NCBI RefSeq assembly: GCF_000269985.1
Contig: NC_016109.1
Coordinates: 1,240,001 to 1,304,000, forward strand
DNA length: 64,000 nt
Origin: Kitasatospora setae KM-6054
Lineage (GTDB): Bacteria > Actinomycetota > Actinomycetes > Streptomycetales > Streptomycetaceae
Direction: 5' to 3'
The notes under the pieces were generated by a model. The model searched no databases, was not told the DNA's origin, and worked only from the letters and a program-made list of their open reading frames with translations. How positions within the stretch are numbered: the first letter of the stretch is position 1; each line of letters begins with the position of its first letter. The position numbers were made by a program, and so were the translations under genes. This document shows positions 32,793-41,715 of the stretch, piece by piece.

Positions 32793-33634
32793 GCGGCCCG
32801 CGGGAGGGCCGGCCGGAGCGGCCGGAGGACGTGAGGGGCACGGACGACGTGGGTGACGTGAAGAACGTGAAGAACGCGAACGACGTGGAGAACGCGAACG
32901 ACGTGGAGGACGCGGACGACGTGGCGGGCGCGGGCGTGCCGGCGCCGCGCCGGGCGGCGGAGCGGGCGGCGGACGGGCCGCGCGCGGTCCGGTCGGCGCG
33001 GCGGGTGCCCTGGTACGTCTCGCTGCCGGTCACGCTGGCCGTGATCGCGGCGCTGTTCCTGGCGATGGGGAACCTGGGCTGGCTGCCGGGCCTGCCGAAC
33101 CCGTTCGCCGAGAAGACGGTCGACCGCAGCCAGCCCGCGGTCCTCAAGTCGGTGCGGGACATGAGCCGTTACAACGCGGCGACCGGCGACTTCCAGGTCA
33201 TCGTGGACCTCGCCAACGAGGCCAGGTTCCTGCCGTCGGCGATCCTGGGCACCCGCAGCCTGTACGTGGGCGCGGGCAGCGTCGAGGCGTACGTGGACCT
33301 CGGGAAGCTCGGGGCGGACGCGGTGCACGTCTCCGAGGACCGGCGGACGGCGTCCATCACCATCCCGCACGGGCAGCTCGCCGGGGCGGCGCTCGACGTG
33401 AAGCGCTCGTACATGTACTCGCAGGAGCGCGGCCTGTTCGACCGGCTCGGCGACCTGTTCTCGTCGAGCACCTCGGAGGACCAGCACAAGGTGGAGCTGC
33501 TGGCCGTCGACAAGATCGACAAGGCGGCGAAGGAGAGCGGGCTGACGGCGACCGCGGAGAACAACACCAAGGCGATGCTGACCGGGCTGCTGGGCTCGCT
33601 GGGCTTCACCCAGGTCACGGTGACCGTGGCCTGA
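32789..33634 (+). CDS. DUF4230 membrane-anchored protein
   Basis: A 281-aa protein. An N-terminal ~40-residue repetitive charged stretch (NANDVENANDVEDADDV) precedes a transmembrane helix at about residues 75-95 (SLPVTLAVIAALFLAMGNLGWLPG). An extracytoplasmic DUF4230 domain follows (FQVIVDLANEARFLPSAILG, YVGAGSVEAYVDLGKLG). DUF4230 proteins are membrane-associated, of unknown function. GTG 32789 overlaps the AAA+ gene by GTGA, so the two are tightly coupled and may work together. Confidence 0.87.
   Translation: MSGPREGRPERPEDVRGTDDVGDVKNVKNANDVENANDVEDADDVAGAGVPAPRRAAERAADGPRAVRSARRVPWYVSLPVTLAVIAALFLAMGNLGWLPGLPNPFAEKTVDRSQPAVLKSVRDMSRYNAATGDFQVIVDLANEARFLPSAILGTRSLYVGAGSVEAYVDLGKLGADAVHVSEDRRTASITIPHGQLAGAALDVKRSYMYSQERGLFDRLGDLFSSSTSEDQHKVELLAVDKIDKAAKESGLTATAENNTKAMLTGLLGSLGFTQVTVTVA
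32872..32925. repeat. 18-bp in-frame tandem repeat in the DUF4230 gene
   Basis: GAACGCGAACGACGTGGA occurs at 32872-32889 and 32890-32907, with a variant at 32908-32925. Each unit encodes six residues of the charged N-terminus. Confidence 0.85.
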
Positions 33635-33662
33635 CCCGGGCGAACGGACCACCCGGAACGGC

Positions 33663-33704
33663 CGGACGGCCGGCCCCCGTGCGGACACGGGGGCCGGCCG
33701 TCCG
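33663..33704. terminator. Bidirectional terminator between DUF4230 and CNNM genes
   Basis: A perfect 19-bp stem with the loop CGGA at 33682-33685 lies between the convergent ends of the DUF4230 and CNNM genes. Confidence 0.95.
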
Positions 33705-33723
33705 TCGCGGTGCGGTGCCGCGG

Positions 33724-34773
33724 TCAGCGCTGGGTGGGCGCGGGGGGCCGGTGGTCGGGGTCGTGGACCTCGCCGACCAGCTCCTCCAGCACGTCCTCCA
33801 GGGCGACCAGGCCGAGCTGGTGCCCGTCCGGGTCGACCACGGCCGCCAGGTGGGCGGCGGCCCGGCGCATCGCGGCGAGCGCGTCGTCCAGCGGCAGTCC
33901 GGAGCGCAGCACGGTGATCGGCCGCCACAGCCGGGCCGGGACGGGCGAGCTCAGGTCGTCGGCCTCCAGCGAGTCCTTGACGTGCAGGTAGCCGAGGACG
34001 GTGCCGTGCTCGTCGGCGACCGGGAAGCGTGAGAAGCCGGTGCGGACGGCGAGCCGCTGGATCTCCTCGCCGGTGACCTCGCGGCCGACGGTGACCAGCT
34101 GCTCGGACGGCAGCAGCACCTCGGTGACCGGGCGGCTGCCCATCTCCAGGGCGTCCTCCAGGCGTTCGCGGCGGCTGTCGTCGAGCAGCCCGGCCTCGCC
34201 GGAGTCGGTCAGCATCAGCCGCAGCTGCTCGCTGGTGGCGACCGAGTCGACCTCGTCCTTGGGTTCGACCCGGAACAGCCGCAGCACGCCGTTGGCGAAG
34301 GCGTTCAGGAAGGAGATGAACGGGGCGAGCCAGCGGGCCAGCCGGTCGAGCGGCGGGCCGAGCCAGAGCGCGGCCCTCTCCGGGCCGGCCAGCGCGAGGT
34401 TCTTCGGGACCATCTCGCCGATCACCATGTGCAGGAACACCACGATGCTGAGCGCGACGGCGTAGCTGAGCAGGTGCATCGCCGAGTCGGGCACGCCGAG
34501 GGCGTGGAAGACCGGCTCCAGCAGGTGCGCGATGGTGGGTTCGGCGAGCGCGCCGAGCAGCAGCGAGCAGACGGTGATGCCGAGCTGGGCGGCGGCCAGC
34601 ATCGCGGAGACGTTGGACAGCGCGTGCAGCACGGTGCGGGCGCGCTTGTCGCCGGCCTCGGCGAGCGGTTCGATCTGGCTGCGGCGGACCGAGATGACGG
34701 CGAACTCGGCGCCGACGAAGAAGGCGTTGCCGAGCAGCAGGAGCAGTGAGAAGGCGAGTTGCAGGGCGCTCAT
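33724..34773 (-). CDS. CNNM/HlyC-CorC family membrane protein, short form
   Basis: A 349-aa member of the CNNM/CorC family. A DUF21 membrane domain of about four helices (LQLAFSLLLLLGNAFFVGAEFAVISVRR, then AAQLGITVCSLLLGALAEP and IGEMVPKNLAL) is followed by two CBS domains (FSRFPVADEHGTVLGYLHVKD, AAVVDPDGHQLGLVALEDVLEELVGE). It lacks the C-terminal transporter-associated domain seen in its upstream partner. Family members have been linked to magnesium or cobalt efflux. It overlaps the preceding paralogue by 4 bp. Confidence 0.92.
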   Translation of the reverse strand: MSALQLAFSLLLLLGNAFFVGAEFAVISVRRSQIEPLAEAGDKRARTVLHALSNVSAMLAAAQLGITVCSLLLGALAEPTIAHLLEPVFHALGVPDSAMHLLSYAVALSIVVFLHMVIGEMVPKNLALAGPERAALWLGPPLDRLARWLAPFISFLNAFANGVLRLFRVEPKDEVDSVATSEQLRLMLTDSGEAGLLDDSRRERLEDALEMGSRPVTEVLLPSEQLVTVGREVTGEEIQRLAVRTGFSRFPVADEHGTVLGYLHVKDSLEADDLSSPVPARLWRPITVLRSGLPLDDALAAMRRAAAHLAAVVDPDGHQLGLVALEDVLEELVGEVHDPDHRPPAPTQR

Positions 34774-36113
34774 CGGTGGTTGTCCCGGTCCTCGTGGTCC
34801 TCGTGGTCCTCGTGCACGCGCCGGACCTCGACCCGGCTGGTGCGGTGCCGGTCGACCGCGGTCACGGTCAGCTCCCAGCCGGGCAGGTGGGCCCGCTCGC
34901 CGACGGCGGGCAGCTTGCCGAGCAGGTCGGCGAGCAGGCCGCCGAGCGTCTCGTACGGGCCGTCGGGGGCGTGCAGGCCGATCTTGGCGAGCTGGTCGAG
35001 CCGGGCCCGGCCGTCGGCGTCCCAGACCGGCAGGCCGCCCTGCGGGGCGAGCGGGCGCAGGTCGGGGGTGTCGGCGGGGTCGTGCTCGTCCTGGACCTCG
35101 CCGACCACCTCCTCGACGATGTCCTCGATGGTGGCGACGCCGGCGGTGCCGCCGTACTCGTCGACCACGACGGCCATCGGTTCGCGGCCGCGCAGCAGGT
35201 CGAGCAGCCGCTCGACGGGCATCGTCTCGGGGACCAGCAGCGGCGGGGCCGCCAGGTGGCGGACCCGGGTGTGGTCGCGGCGCCCGGCCGGGACCGCGAG
35301 CGCGTCCTTGAGGGTGACGGTTCCGGTGACCTCGTCGAGGCTGTCGGAGTACACCGGGAAGCGGCTCAGGCCGGTGGCCCGGGTCAGGTTGAGCACGTCG
35401 GTGGCGGTGGCGTCCTCCTGGAGGGCGGCGACGTCGATCCGCGGGGTCATCACGGACTCGGCGGTCAGCTCGCGCAGGCCCAGGGTGCGGACGAACAGCG
35501 TGGCGGACTGCTCGTCCATCACGCCGGCCTGGAAGGAGTGCCGGGCCAGGGCGACGAGTTCGTCGGCGGTGCGGGCGTGGCCGAGCTCCTCCTGCGGTTC
35601 GACGCCGAAGGCGCGGACGATCCGGTCGGCGGAGCCGTTCAGGAAGGAGATCAGCGGCCGGCAGGCGGCGGAGAACACCCGCTGCGGGCCGACGACGGCG
35701 TAGGCGACCTGGATCGGGCGGGAGATCGCCCAGTTCTTCGGGACCAGCTCGCCGATCACCATCTGGATCACGGTGGCGAGCACCAGGCCGACGACGACCG
35801 CGGTGCCGCGGGCCGCCGACTCGGGCAGGCCGATCGCGGTGAACACCGGGCCGAGCAGGGTGGAGAGCGCCGGTTCGGCGAGCATGCCGACCACCAGCGA
35901 GGTGATGGTGATGCCGAGCTGGGCGCCGGAGAGCTGGAAGGACAGCTGCTGCAGGGCCTTGGACAGGCTCTTGGCGCGCCGGTCGCCGGTGGCCGCGGCG
36001 CGTTCGACGGTGCCGCGGTCGGCGGTCACGAACGCGAACTCGGCGGCCACGAACAGGCCGTTGGCGAGGATGAGCAGGAATGCCGCGAGCAGCAGGAGCC
36101 AGGCGGTGGTCAT
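34770..36113 (-). CDS. CNNM/HlyC-CorC family membrane protein, full form
   Basis: A 447-aa paralogue with the DUF21 membrane domain (LANGLFVAAEFAFVTADR, SGAQLGITITSLVVGMLAEP, VIGELVPKNWAISRP), the CBS pair (TGLSRFPVYSDSLDEVTGTVTLKD, MAVVVDEYGGTAGVATIEDIVEEVVGE) and the terminal transporter-associated domain. A His/Glu/Asp-rich tail (VHEDHEDHEDRDNHR) could bind metal. It starts at ATG 36113 and its last bases overlap the second paralogue. The pair probably forms one complex for divalent cation homeostasis. Confidence 0.93.
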   Translation of the reverse strand: MTTAWLLLLAAFLLILANGLFVAAEFAFVTADRGTVERAAATGDRRAKSLSKALQQLSFQLSGAQLGITITSLVVGMLAEPALSTLLGPVFTAIGLPESAARGTAVVVGLVLATVIQMVIGELVPKNWAISRPIQVAYAVVGPQRVFSAACRPLISFLNGSADRIVRAFGVEPQEELGHARTADELVALARHSFQAGVMDEQSATLFVRTLGLRELTAESVMTPRIDVAALQEDATATDVLNLTRATGLSRFPVYSDSLDEVTGTVTLKDALAVPAGRRDHTRVRHLAAPPLLVPETMPVERLLDLLRGREPMAVVVDEYGGTAGVATIEDIVEEVVGEVQDEHDPADTPDLRPLAPQGGLPVWDADGRARLDQLAKIGLHAPDGPYETLGGLLADLLGKLPAVGERAHLPGWELTVTAVDRHRTSRVEVRRVHEDHEDHEDRDNHR

Positions 36114-36320
36114 CGGGCCGCCCGCCTTCCCTGGCTGGAAACGTGCGTGGCGGCGCGGGTACTACCGGACGGATCGTCCATCGAGGGGAGGTGTCACTCC
36201 TCTGGTCGCGGGTGGACGCGGGCAGCCCGGTTCTCGGGTGGGCTTTGCCGCGGTTTTACCAGCGTAGACGATACCCGAACGCTTCTCGGAGCCTGTTCGA
36301 CCCGTCCCTCCGGGGGCGTG

Positions 36321-36776
36321 TCAGCCCCGGGCGGCGGCGTGCTGCTGTTCGACCAGGTCGCGCAGGGCGCGGGCGGCGGCGATCGCCTGCTCGCGCCCGC
36401 CGCCGGGCTGGATGCCGACGGCGGCCAGCGCGGTGCCGTCCGCGAGGTCGAGCGTCACCCAGGGGTCGCCGGCCTTGAAGTTCACCCGGACCACCTCGGC
36501 CCAGGAGAGCCGGCGGCGGCGGACGAAGTTGACCACGGTCAGGCCCTCGGCGTCGGCGACCACCTCGGGGCGGGCCAGCATCAGGCCGACCGCGGCGAAC
36601 AGCACGCCGGAGCCGACCATCATCACCCGGTCGTTGAACTGCCAGCTCTCCGGCAGCGCGACGGCGAGCACCGCGAACAGCACCACCAGCACGGCGCTCA
36701 GCGCGCAGAGCACGACGCGGTTGCGGCGGGGCGCCCAGGTGACGGGCAGGGCGGTGGCGGTGCTGGCGGTGGACAC
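36321..36776 (-). CDS. Bacterial PH-domain membrane protein
   Basis: A 151-aa protein with two hydrophobic helices (VVLCALSAVLVVLFAVLAVAL and MMVGSGVLFAAVGLML) and then a PH-like beta domain (PEVVADAEGLTVVNFVRRRRLSWAEVVRVNF). The family is widespread in actinobacteria and unnamed. GTG 36776 is the start. It lies just downstream of hisG, on the same strand, behind a hairpin at 36815-36839. Confidence 0.85.
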   Translation of the reverse strand: MSTASTATALPVTWAPRRNRVVLCALSAVLVVLFAVLAVALPESWQFNDRVMMVGSGVLFAAVGLMLARPEVVADAEGLTVVNFVRRRRLSWAEVVRVNFKAGDPWVTLDLADGTALAAVGIQPGGGREQAIAAARALRDLVEQQHAAARG

Positions 36777-36814
36777 GGGTGGCTCCAGGGTGGGGCGGGG
36801 GCCGCGACCGGCGG

Positions 36815-36839
36815 CGGGGGCCGCGGCCGGCGGCCCCCG
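36815..36839. terminator. Hairpin after hisG
   Basis: CGGGGGCCG (36815-36823) pairs with CGGCCCCCG (36831-36839) 13 bp after the hisG stop. It may end or reduce the hisE-hisG transcript before the PH-domain gene. Confidence 0.65.
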
Positions 36840-36851
36840 TCCGGTGGCGGG

Positions 36852-37703
36852 TCAGATGCGGCAGGCGTGGATGTTGGTGACCAGGATGGCGCGGGCGCCG
36901 ATCGCCCACAGGTCGTCCATGATCCGCTGCGCCTCCTTGCGGAGCACCATCGAGCGGACCGCGACCCAGCCCTCGGTGTGCAGCGGCGAGACGGTCGGCG
37001 ACTCCAGGCCCGGGGTGAGGGCGACGGCCGCGCCGACCTGCTCGGCGCGGATGTCGTAGTCCATCAGCACGTAGCGGCGGGCCACCAGCACGCCCTGCAG
37101 GCGGCGCAGGAACTGCTCGACCGCGGGGTCCTCGCCGGCGCCCTTGGGGCGGATCACCACGGCGTCGGAGACCAGGATCGGGTCGCCGAACACCTCCAGG
37201 CCGGCGTTGCGCAGGCTGGTGCCGGTCTCCACCACGTCGGCGATCACGTCGGCGACGCCCAGGTGCACGGCGGTCTCGACCGCGCCGTCCAGCTTGGTGA
37301 CGGCGGCGGCCTTCACGCCGTGCTCGGCGAGGTGCTGCTCGACCAGGCCGGTGTACGAGGTGGCGATCCGCAGGCCCTCCAGGTCCCGGACGCCGGCGAT
37401 CCCGGTGCCGACCGGCCGGGCGAACCGGAAGGTCGAGCCGGCGAAGCCGAGCGCGAGCACCTCCTCGGCCTCCGAGGCGGAGTCCAGCAGCAGGTCGCGG
37501 CCGGTGATGCCGACGTCGAGCCGGCCGGAGCCGACGTACACGGCGATGTCGCGCGGGCGCAGGAAGAAGAACTCGACCTGGTTGTCCGGGTCGACCAGGA
37601 CGAGCTCCTTGGCCTCCTTGCGCTGCCGGTACCCGGCCTCATGGAGCATCTCCGCCGCGGGACCCGAGAGCGAACCCTTGTTGGGGACGGCGATGCGGAG
37701 CAT
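36852..37703 (-). CDS. hisG: ATP phosphoribosyltransferase HisG
   Basis: A 283-aa long-form enzyme for the first step of histidine synthesis, joining ATP and PRPP. Visible landmarks are RIAVPNKGSL at the start, GRLDVGITGRDLL, the PRPP region TGLVEQHLAEHG, DVIADVVETGTSLRNAG and the C-terminal regulatory domain. That domain allows histidine feedback. It follows hisE by 41 bp and belongs to the same transcript. Confidence 0.97.
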   Translation of the reverse strand: MLRIAVPNKGSLSGPAAEMLHEAGYRQRKEAKELVLVDPDNQVEFFFLRPRDIAVYVGSGRLDVGITGRDLLLDSASEAEEVLALGFAGSTFRFARPVGTGIAGVRDLEGLRIATSYTGLVEQHLAEHGVKAAAVTKLDGAVETAVHLGVADVIADVVETGTSLRNAGLEVFGDPILVSDAVVIRPKGAGEDPAVEQFLRRLQGVLVARRYVLMDYDIRAEQVGAAVALTPGLESPTVSPLHTEGWVAVRSMVLRKEAQRIMDDLWAIGARAILVTNIHACRI

Positions 37704-37744
37704 GAGAGGCGAACCCTTCGCGTTGGCGATCAATGGAGGTGTGC

Positions 37745-38017
37745 TTAGAGGTACTTGTAGACGTCTTCGAGCGTCAGCCCGCGAGCGATCATCATCACCT
37801 GGACGTGGTAGAGGAGCTGCGAGATCTCCTCGGCCGCCTCCGCGGGCGACTGGTACTCGGCGGCCATCCAGACCTCGGCGGCCTCCTCGACGACCTTCTT
37901 GCCGATCGAGTGGACGCCCTGCTGCACCAGTTGGGCGGTGCGGGAGGTCTGGGGGTCGCCGGTGGCGGCCTTCTGCTGGAGCTCGGCGAAGAGCTCCTCG
38001 AATGTCTTGGAAGCCAT
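37745..38017 (-). CDS. hisE: Phosphoribosyl-ATP pyrophosphohydrolase HisE
   Basis: A 90-aa MazG-like pyrophosphohydrolase for the second histidine step. The metal-binding segment is [15 protein letters not shown], followed by [16 protein letters not shown]. Length and motif match the stand-alone HisE of actinobacteria, where HisI is separate. It is followed by hisG, so both early-step enzymes are made together. ribH ends ~98 bp upstream on the same strand. Confidence 0.97.
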   Translation of the reverse strand: MASKTFEELFAELQQKAATGDPQTSRTAQLVQQGVHSIGKKVVEEAAEVWMAAEYQSPAEAAEEISQLLYHVQVMMIARGLTLEDVYKYL

Positions 38018-38114
38018 GATGGGCTCACCTTACGGGGTGCGGGCTGACGGACGGTAAACGGTTTCGCACCGTGGACGGTCCGGTGGACAGCCCGGCGGTG
38101 CCGGAACCCGCCGG

Positions 38115-38609
38115 TCAGCGGCGGGGGCCGAGGGCCCCGCGCAGCGCGGCCGCGGTGGCGACGGCGGCGGTGACCGCCTCGTGGCCCTTGTCCTCGGCGG
38201 AGCCGGGCAGGCCGGCCCGGTCCAGCGCCTGCTGCTCGTCGTCGCAGGTCAGCACGCCGAAGCCGACCGGGACGCCGGTGTCCACGGTGACCTGGGTGAG
38301 GCCGAGGGTGGCGCCCTGGCAGACGTAGTCGAAGTGCGGGGTGCCGCCGCGGATGACCACGCCGAGCGCGACCACCGCGTCGTAGCCGGCGTCGGCCAGC
38401 CGCTTGGCGGCGACCGGCAGTTCGAAGGTGCCGGGGACGCGCAGCTCGGTCGCGCCGTCGATGCCGAGCTCCTTCAGGGCGCGCCGGGCGCCGTCCAGCA
38501 GCCCGTCCATCACCTGCCGGTGCCACTGCGCGGCGACCACCGCGACCCGCAGGTCGGCGGTGTTGTCCAGGTTCTCCGGGGACAGGACGGGGGCTCCGTG
38601 GCCGGCCAT
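38115..38609 (-). CDS. ribH: 6,7-dimethyl-8-ribityllumazine synthase RibH
   Basis: A 164-aa lumazine synthase. It has [20 protein letters not shown], the substrate loop [15 protein letters not shown] and the His motif [16 protein letters not shown], then [18 protein letters not shown]. It condenses dihydroxybutanone phosphate with the ribitylamino pyrimidine. ATG 38609 is the start. The frame stays open upstream through the 18-bp repeat to the end of ribAB, encoding a Pro-Ala-Glu stretch with no start codon. It is the last gene of the riboflavin operon. Confidence 0.97.
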   Translation of the reverse strand: MAGHGAPVLSPENLDNTADLRVAVVAAQWHRQVMDGLLDGARRALKELGIDGATELRVPGTFELPVAAKRLADAGYDAVVALGVVIRGGTPHFDYVCQGATLGLTQVTVDTGVPVGFGVLTCDDEQQALDRAGLPGSAEDKGHEAVTAAVATAAALRGALGPRR

Positions 38610-38660
38610 GTTCGTCTTCTCTCTGCTCGTCGCTGGTGCTTCGTCGGGTGCGGGTGCGGA

Positions 38661-38732
38661 TGCTTCGGCGGGTGCGGGTGCTTCGGCGGGTGCGGGTGCT
38701 TCGGCGGGTGCGGGTGCTTCGGCGGGTGCGGC
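38661..38732. repeat. 18-bp tandem repeat between ribAB and ribH
   Basis: Four copies of TGCTTCGGCGGGTGCGGG lie at 38661-38678, 38679-38696, 38697-38714 and 38715-38732; the last ends in GC. A degenerate copy is near 38637-38655. On the transcribed strand, in the ribH frame, each unit encodes Pro-Ala-Glu-Ala-Pro-Ala. Confidence 0.9.
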
Positions 38733-39997
38733 TACTCGCCGTCGTCGTCGAGCCACGGCAGGTCGTGGCCCATCCGGTCGCGCTTGGTGCGCAGGTAGCG
38801 CAGGTTGTGCTCGCCGGCGGCGGTCGGGAGCGGGCGGCGGGCGGCGACCTTGAGGCCGTGCTCGGTGAGCGCGGTCTGCTTGGCCGGGTTGTTGCTGAGC
38901 AGGGTCAGCGAGCGGACGCCCAGGTCGGTGAGCATCTGCGCGCCGATCGAGTAGTCGCGGGCGTCGGCGGGCAGGCCCTGGTCGAGGTTGGCGTCGACGG
39001 TGTCCCGGCCCTGCTCCTGGAGCTGGTAGGCGCGCAGCTTGTGGGCCAGGCCGATGCCCCGGCCCTCGTGGCCGCGCAGGTAGAGCACCACGCCGCGGCC
39101 GGCCTCGGCGACGGCGGCCAGCGAAGCCTCCAGCTGCGGGCCGCAGTCGCAGCGCAGCGAGCCGAACACGTCGCCGGTCAGGCACTCGGAGTGCAGCCGG
39201 ACCAGGACGTCCTCGCCGTCGGGGAGCCGGCCGTCGGCGTCCAGGCCGCCGGCCACCAGGGCCAGGTGCTCGGTGCCGTCGATGGTGCCGCGGTAGCCGA
39301 CGGCGGTGAACTCGCCGTGCGCGGTGGGCAGCGCGGTGACGGCGGCGCGGTCGACGTGCAGCTCGGTGCGGCGGCGGTAGGCGATCAGGTCCTCGATCGA
39401 GATGATCGCCAGGCCGTGCTCGCGGGCGAAGGCGTGGAGCTCGGGCAGCCGGGCCATGGTGCCGTCGTCGTTGACCACCTCGGCGATGCCGCCGGCCGGC
39501 GGGAGGCCGGCCAGCCGGGCCAGGTCGACGGCGGCCTCGGTGTGGCCGGGGCGGACCAGCACGCCGCCGTCGACGGCGCGCAGCGGGAAGACGTGCCCGG
39601 GGCGGGTCAGGTCGGCGGCCTCGGTGCCGGCACTGGCCAGCAGCTTGACGGTGCGGGCCCGGTCGGCGGCCGAGATGCCGGTGGAGACGCCGTCGCGGGC
39701 GTCGACCGAGACGGCGTACGCGGTGCCCTTGCGGTCCTCGTTGACCCGGGTCATCGGGGGGAGCTTGAGCCGGTCCAGCTCGTCGCCGGTCATCGGGGCG
39801 CAGATCACGCCGGAGGAGTACCGGACGGTGAAGGCGAGCAGTTCGGGGGTGGCGGCGGAGGCGGCGAAGACGATGTCGCCCTCGTTCTCGCGGTCCTCGT
39901 CGTCGACCACGATCACGGCGCGGCCGAGCGCGATGTCGGCGATCGCCCGCTCGACCGGGTCGAGGGCGAGCGGCTGGGCGGCGGACTCGGTGCTCAT
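38732..39997 (-). CDS. ribAB: Bifunctional RibAB (DHBP synthase / GTP cyclohydrolase II)
   Basis: A 421-aa fusion. The N-terminal half is 3,4-dihydroxy-2-butanone-4-phosphate synthase, with [15 protein letters not shown] and the [10 protein letters not shown]...[11 protein letters not shown] substrate motifs. The C-terminal half is GTP cyclohydrolase II, with the zinc cysteines in [20 protein letters not shown] and the [12 protein letters not shown] catalytic loop. It makes both early riboflavin precursors. ATG 39997 overlaps the ribM stop. The next codons after its TAG are an open Pro-Ala-Glu repeat in the ribH frame. Confidence 0.97.
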   Translation of the reverse strand: MSTESAAQPLALDPVERAIADIALGRAVIVVDDEDRENEGDIVFAASAATPELLAFTVRYSSGVICAPMTGDELDRLKLPPMTRVNEDRKGTAYAVSVDARDGVSTGISAADRARTVKLLASAGTEAADLTRPGHVFPLRAVDGGVLVRPGHTEAAVDLARLAGLPPAGGIAEVVNDDGTMARLPELHAFAREHGLAIISIEDLIAYRRRTELHVDRAAVTALPTAHGEFTAVGYRGTIDGTEHLALVAGGLDADGRLPDGEDVLVRLHSECLTGDVFGSLRCDCGPQLEASLAAVAEAGRGVVLYLRGHEGRGIGLAHKLRAYQLQEQGRDTVDANLDQGLPADARDYSIGAQMLTDLGVRSLTLLSNNPAKQTALTEHGLKVAARRPLPTAAGEHNLRYLRTKRDRMGHDLPWLDDDGE

Positions 39998-40635
39998 GCG
40001 GTGACTCCCTTGGCGAGCGGGGCGGGCCGGGACGCGCGGGCCTTCGTCCACCAGCTGGCCAGGCCCGCCAGCACCAGGACGAAGTAGACGGTGAAGGTCA
40101 GCGCGGTGAAGGTGTAGCCGTGCTGGTAGGCGTAGGGCACGCCGACCAGGTCGACGGCCAGCCAGGCGAACCAGAACTCGACCCAGCCCCGGGCCTGGGC
40201 GTACATCGCGGCCAGCGTGCCGACGAAGATGTAGGCGTCGAACAGCGGGGCCCAGGACAGCTTGGGGACGGCGTGGAACAGCGCGGCGACGGCGGCGGTG
40301 CCGGCCGCGGTGCCGAGGACCAGCAGGGCCCGCTCGGTCCAGGTCGCGAAGCGGACCTCGACCTGGCCGGTGTCGCGGCGGCCGCGCCGCCACTGCGTCC
40401 AGCCCCAGACCGAGGCGACGATGACGATCGCCTGCTTGCCGATCAGGCCGGGCACGTGCCCGCCCCAGAACGCCAGGATCAGCACCGTGCCGGCCAGGAA
40501 CTGCGCGGGCCAGGTCAGCACCGAGCGGCGCCAGCCGAGGGCCAGGCCGGCCAGGCCGATCAGGTTGCCGGTCATGTCGGCGACCTTCACCTGCTCGCCG
40601 AACGCGGTGAAGGCCAGCTCTCCGAACGAACTCAC
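39994..40635 (-). CDS. ribM: RibM/PnuC-type riboflavin transporter
   Basis: A 213-aa membrane protein of the PnuC family with about seven helices: [22 protein letters not shown], the W-rich [25 protein letters not shown] and [22 protein letters not shown]. In actinobacteria, PnuC-like proteins encoded inside the riboflavin operon behind an FMN riboswitch are RibM riboflavin carriers rather than nicotinamide riboside transporters. Both its start (GTG 40635, overlapping ribE) and end (overlapping ribAB) show tight coupling. The substrate is inferred from context. Confidence 0.92.
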   Translation of the reverse strand: MSSFGELAFTAFGEQVKVADMTGNLIGLAGLALGWRRSVLTWPAQFLAGTVLILAFWGGHVPGLIGKQAIVIVASVWGWTQWRRGRRDTGQVEVRFATWTERALLVLGTAAGTAAVAALFHAVPKLSWAPLFDAYIFVGTLAAMYAQARGWVEFWFAWLAVDLVGVPYAYQHGYTFTALTFTVYFVLVLAGLASWWTKARASRPAPLAKGVTA

Positions 40636-41291
40636 TTGGTTCCCCCCAGGGTGTCGGGCAGTGCGCGGGTGTCGAGCAGGCGCTCGACGTACTTGGCGAG
40701 GACGTCCACCTCGAGGTTGACGGGCTCGCCGACCTGCTTGGCGCCCAGCGTGGTGAGGGCCAGGGTGGCCGGGATCAGCGAGACGGTGAACGAGTCGAGG
40801 GCCGCCTCGACGACGGTGAGGCTGACGCCGTCCACGGTGATCGACCCCTTCTCCACCAGGTAGCGCGCGATCGGCTGCGGCAGGGTGAAGCGCAGCACCT
40901 CCCAGCGCGGGTTCCCGTCGGCGTCGAGGTCGCCGGGCTCCCGGGAGAGCAGCGTGCCGGTGGCGTCGACGTGCCCCTGCACCAGGTGGCCGCCGAGCCG
41001 GGCGCCGAGCGCCATCGCCCGTTCCAGGTTGACCCGGGAGCCGGGGCGGAGCACGCCGAGGCTGGAGCGCTGCAGCGTCTCGCGCATCACGTCGGCGCTG
41101 AACTCGCCGTCGCGGGCGGCCAGTTGCTCGTTGTCGTCGAGGACGGTCAGACAGACGCCGTTGACCGCGATCGAGTCGCCGTGCCGGGCGTCGGCCGTGA
41201 CGACCGGGCCGCGCAGGCGGATGCGCGAGGATTCGCCGATCTCCTCGATGGAGACGACCTCGCCGAGCTCTTCGATGATGCCGGTGAACAC
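40632..41291 (-). CDS. ribE: Riboflavin synthase alpha subunit RibE
   Basis: A 219-aa enzyme with the duplicated lumazine-binding domains: [11 protein letters not shown] and [13 protein letters not shown] in the first half, [13 protein letters not shown], and [12 protein letters not shown] in the second. It catalyses dismutation of two lumazines to riboflavin. GTG 41291 has AGGAG nine bases upstream. It is the first gene of the operon, 188 bp downstream of the FMN riboswitch. Confidence 0.97.
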   Translation of the reverse strand: MFTGIIEELGEVVSIEEIGESSRIRLRGPVVTADARHGDSIAVNGVCLTVLDDNEQLAARDGEFSADVMRETLQRSSLGVLRPGSRVNLERAMALGARLGGHLVQGHVDATGTLLSREPGDLDADGNPRWEVLRFTLPQPIARYLVEKGSITVDGVSLTVVEAALDSFTVSLIPATLALTTLGAKQVGEPVNLEVDVLAKYVERLLDTRALPDTLGGTK

Positions 41292-41373
41292 CCGGGTTCT
41301 CCTCGCGCTGTAGGGCGCGGACTCCGGGGCGGCTCATGGGAGTTGACTGCGGACGTGCGTCGGGCGGGAGTGC

Positions 41374-41409
41374 GCCCGGGGGCCGCCTGGGCGTGGTGCC
41401 GCCCCGGGC
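41374..41409 (-). terminator. Expression-platform hairpin of the FMN riboswitch
   Basis: GCCCGGGG (41374-41381) and CCCCGGGC (41402-41409) form an 8-bp stem between the aptamer and ribE. It could be the terminator or sequestering element switched by FMN. Confidence 0.5.
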
Positions 41410-41478
41410 TCGGGTTCACTGCCGTCCTGCTCGCACCCCGGCCTCGGGTGGCCGTGGTGGTGACACACTTCGTCCGCC

Positions 41479-41604
41479 GCGCACGCCTCCCATCCGGACT
41501 TTAACCGTCGGTCCAGGAATTTCACCTGGTCAACCGGCCGCTGGCTGCGGACGGGTCGCGGACTGTAACCGCCGGTTCGGATTTTCACCGACCCCGGAGT
41601 GCGC
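41479..41604 (-). promoter_or_regulatory. FMN riboswitch (RFN element)
   Basis: On the minus strand this shows the conserved RFN blocks: GGGTCGGTGAAAATCCG, CGGTTACAGTCCGC, GGTGAAATTCCTGGACCG and CGGTTAAAGTCCGGATGGGA, enclosed by GCGCAC/GTGCGC ends (41599-41604 and 41479-41484). FMN binding lowers riboflavin operon expression. The ribE-ribM-ribAB-ribH genes follow directly. Confidence 0.97.
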
Positions 41605-41715
41605 TGAACGTCACTGATTGACTGCACCAACATTCTTGCACGCGCGGACACTCCCTCCGCAAGGAACGCGTCCTGTGGCCTGGTTCACTCCGAAAGTGCA
41701 CGGTGGGAGGGAATA

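Noticed and set aside
34746..37748. About 1,000-aa open frame opposite the CNNM, PH and hisG genes
   Set aside because: It crosses three genes of clear function on the other strand and shows only Gly/Val/Asp-rich repeats of codon shadows.
38018..38114. Promoter for hisE in the ribH-hisE gap
   Set aside because: A TAAGGT -10-like element was seen but no -35 at an acceptable distance, so hisE may be read from the riboflavin operon.
38661..38732. Short repeats as a possible CRISPR array
   Set aside because: The repeats are contiguous 18-bp units with no spacers and no cas genes nearby.
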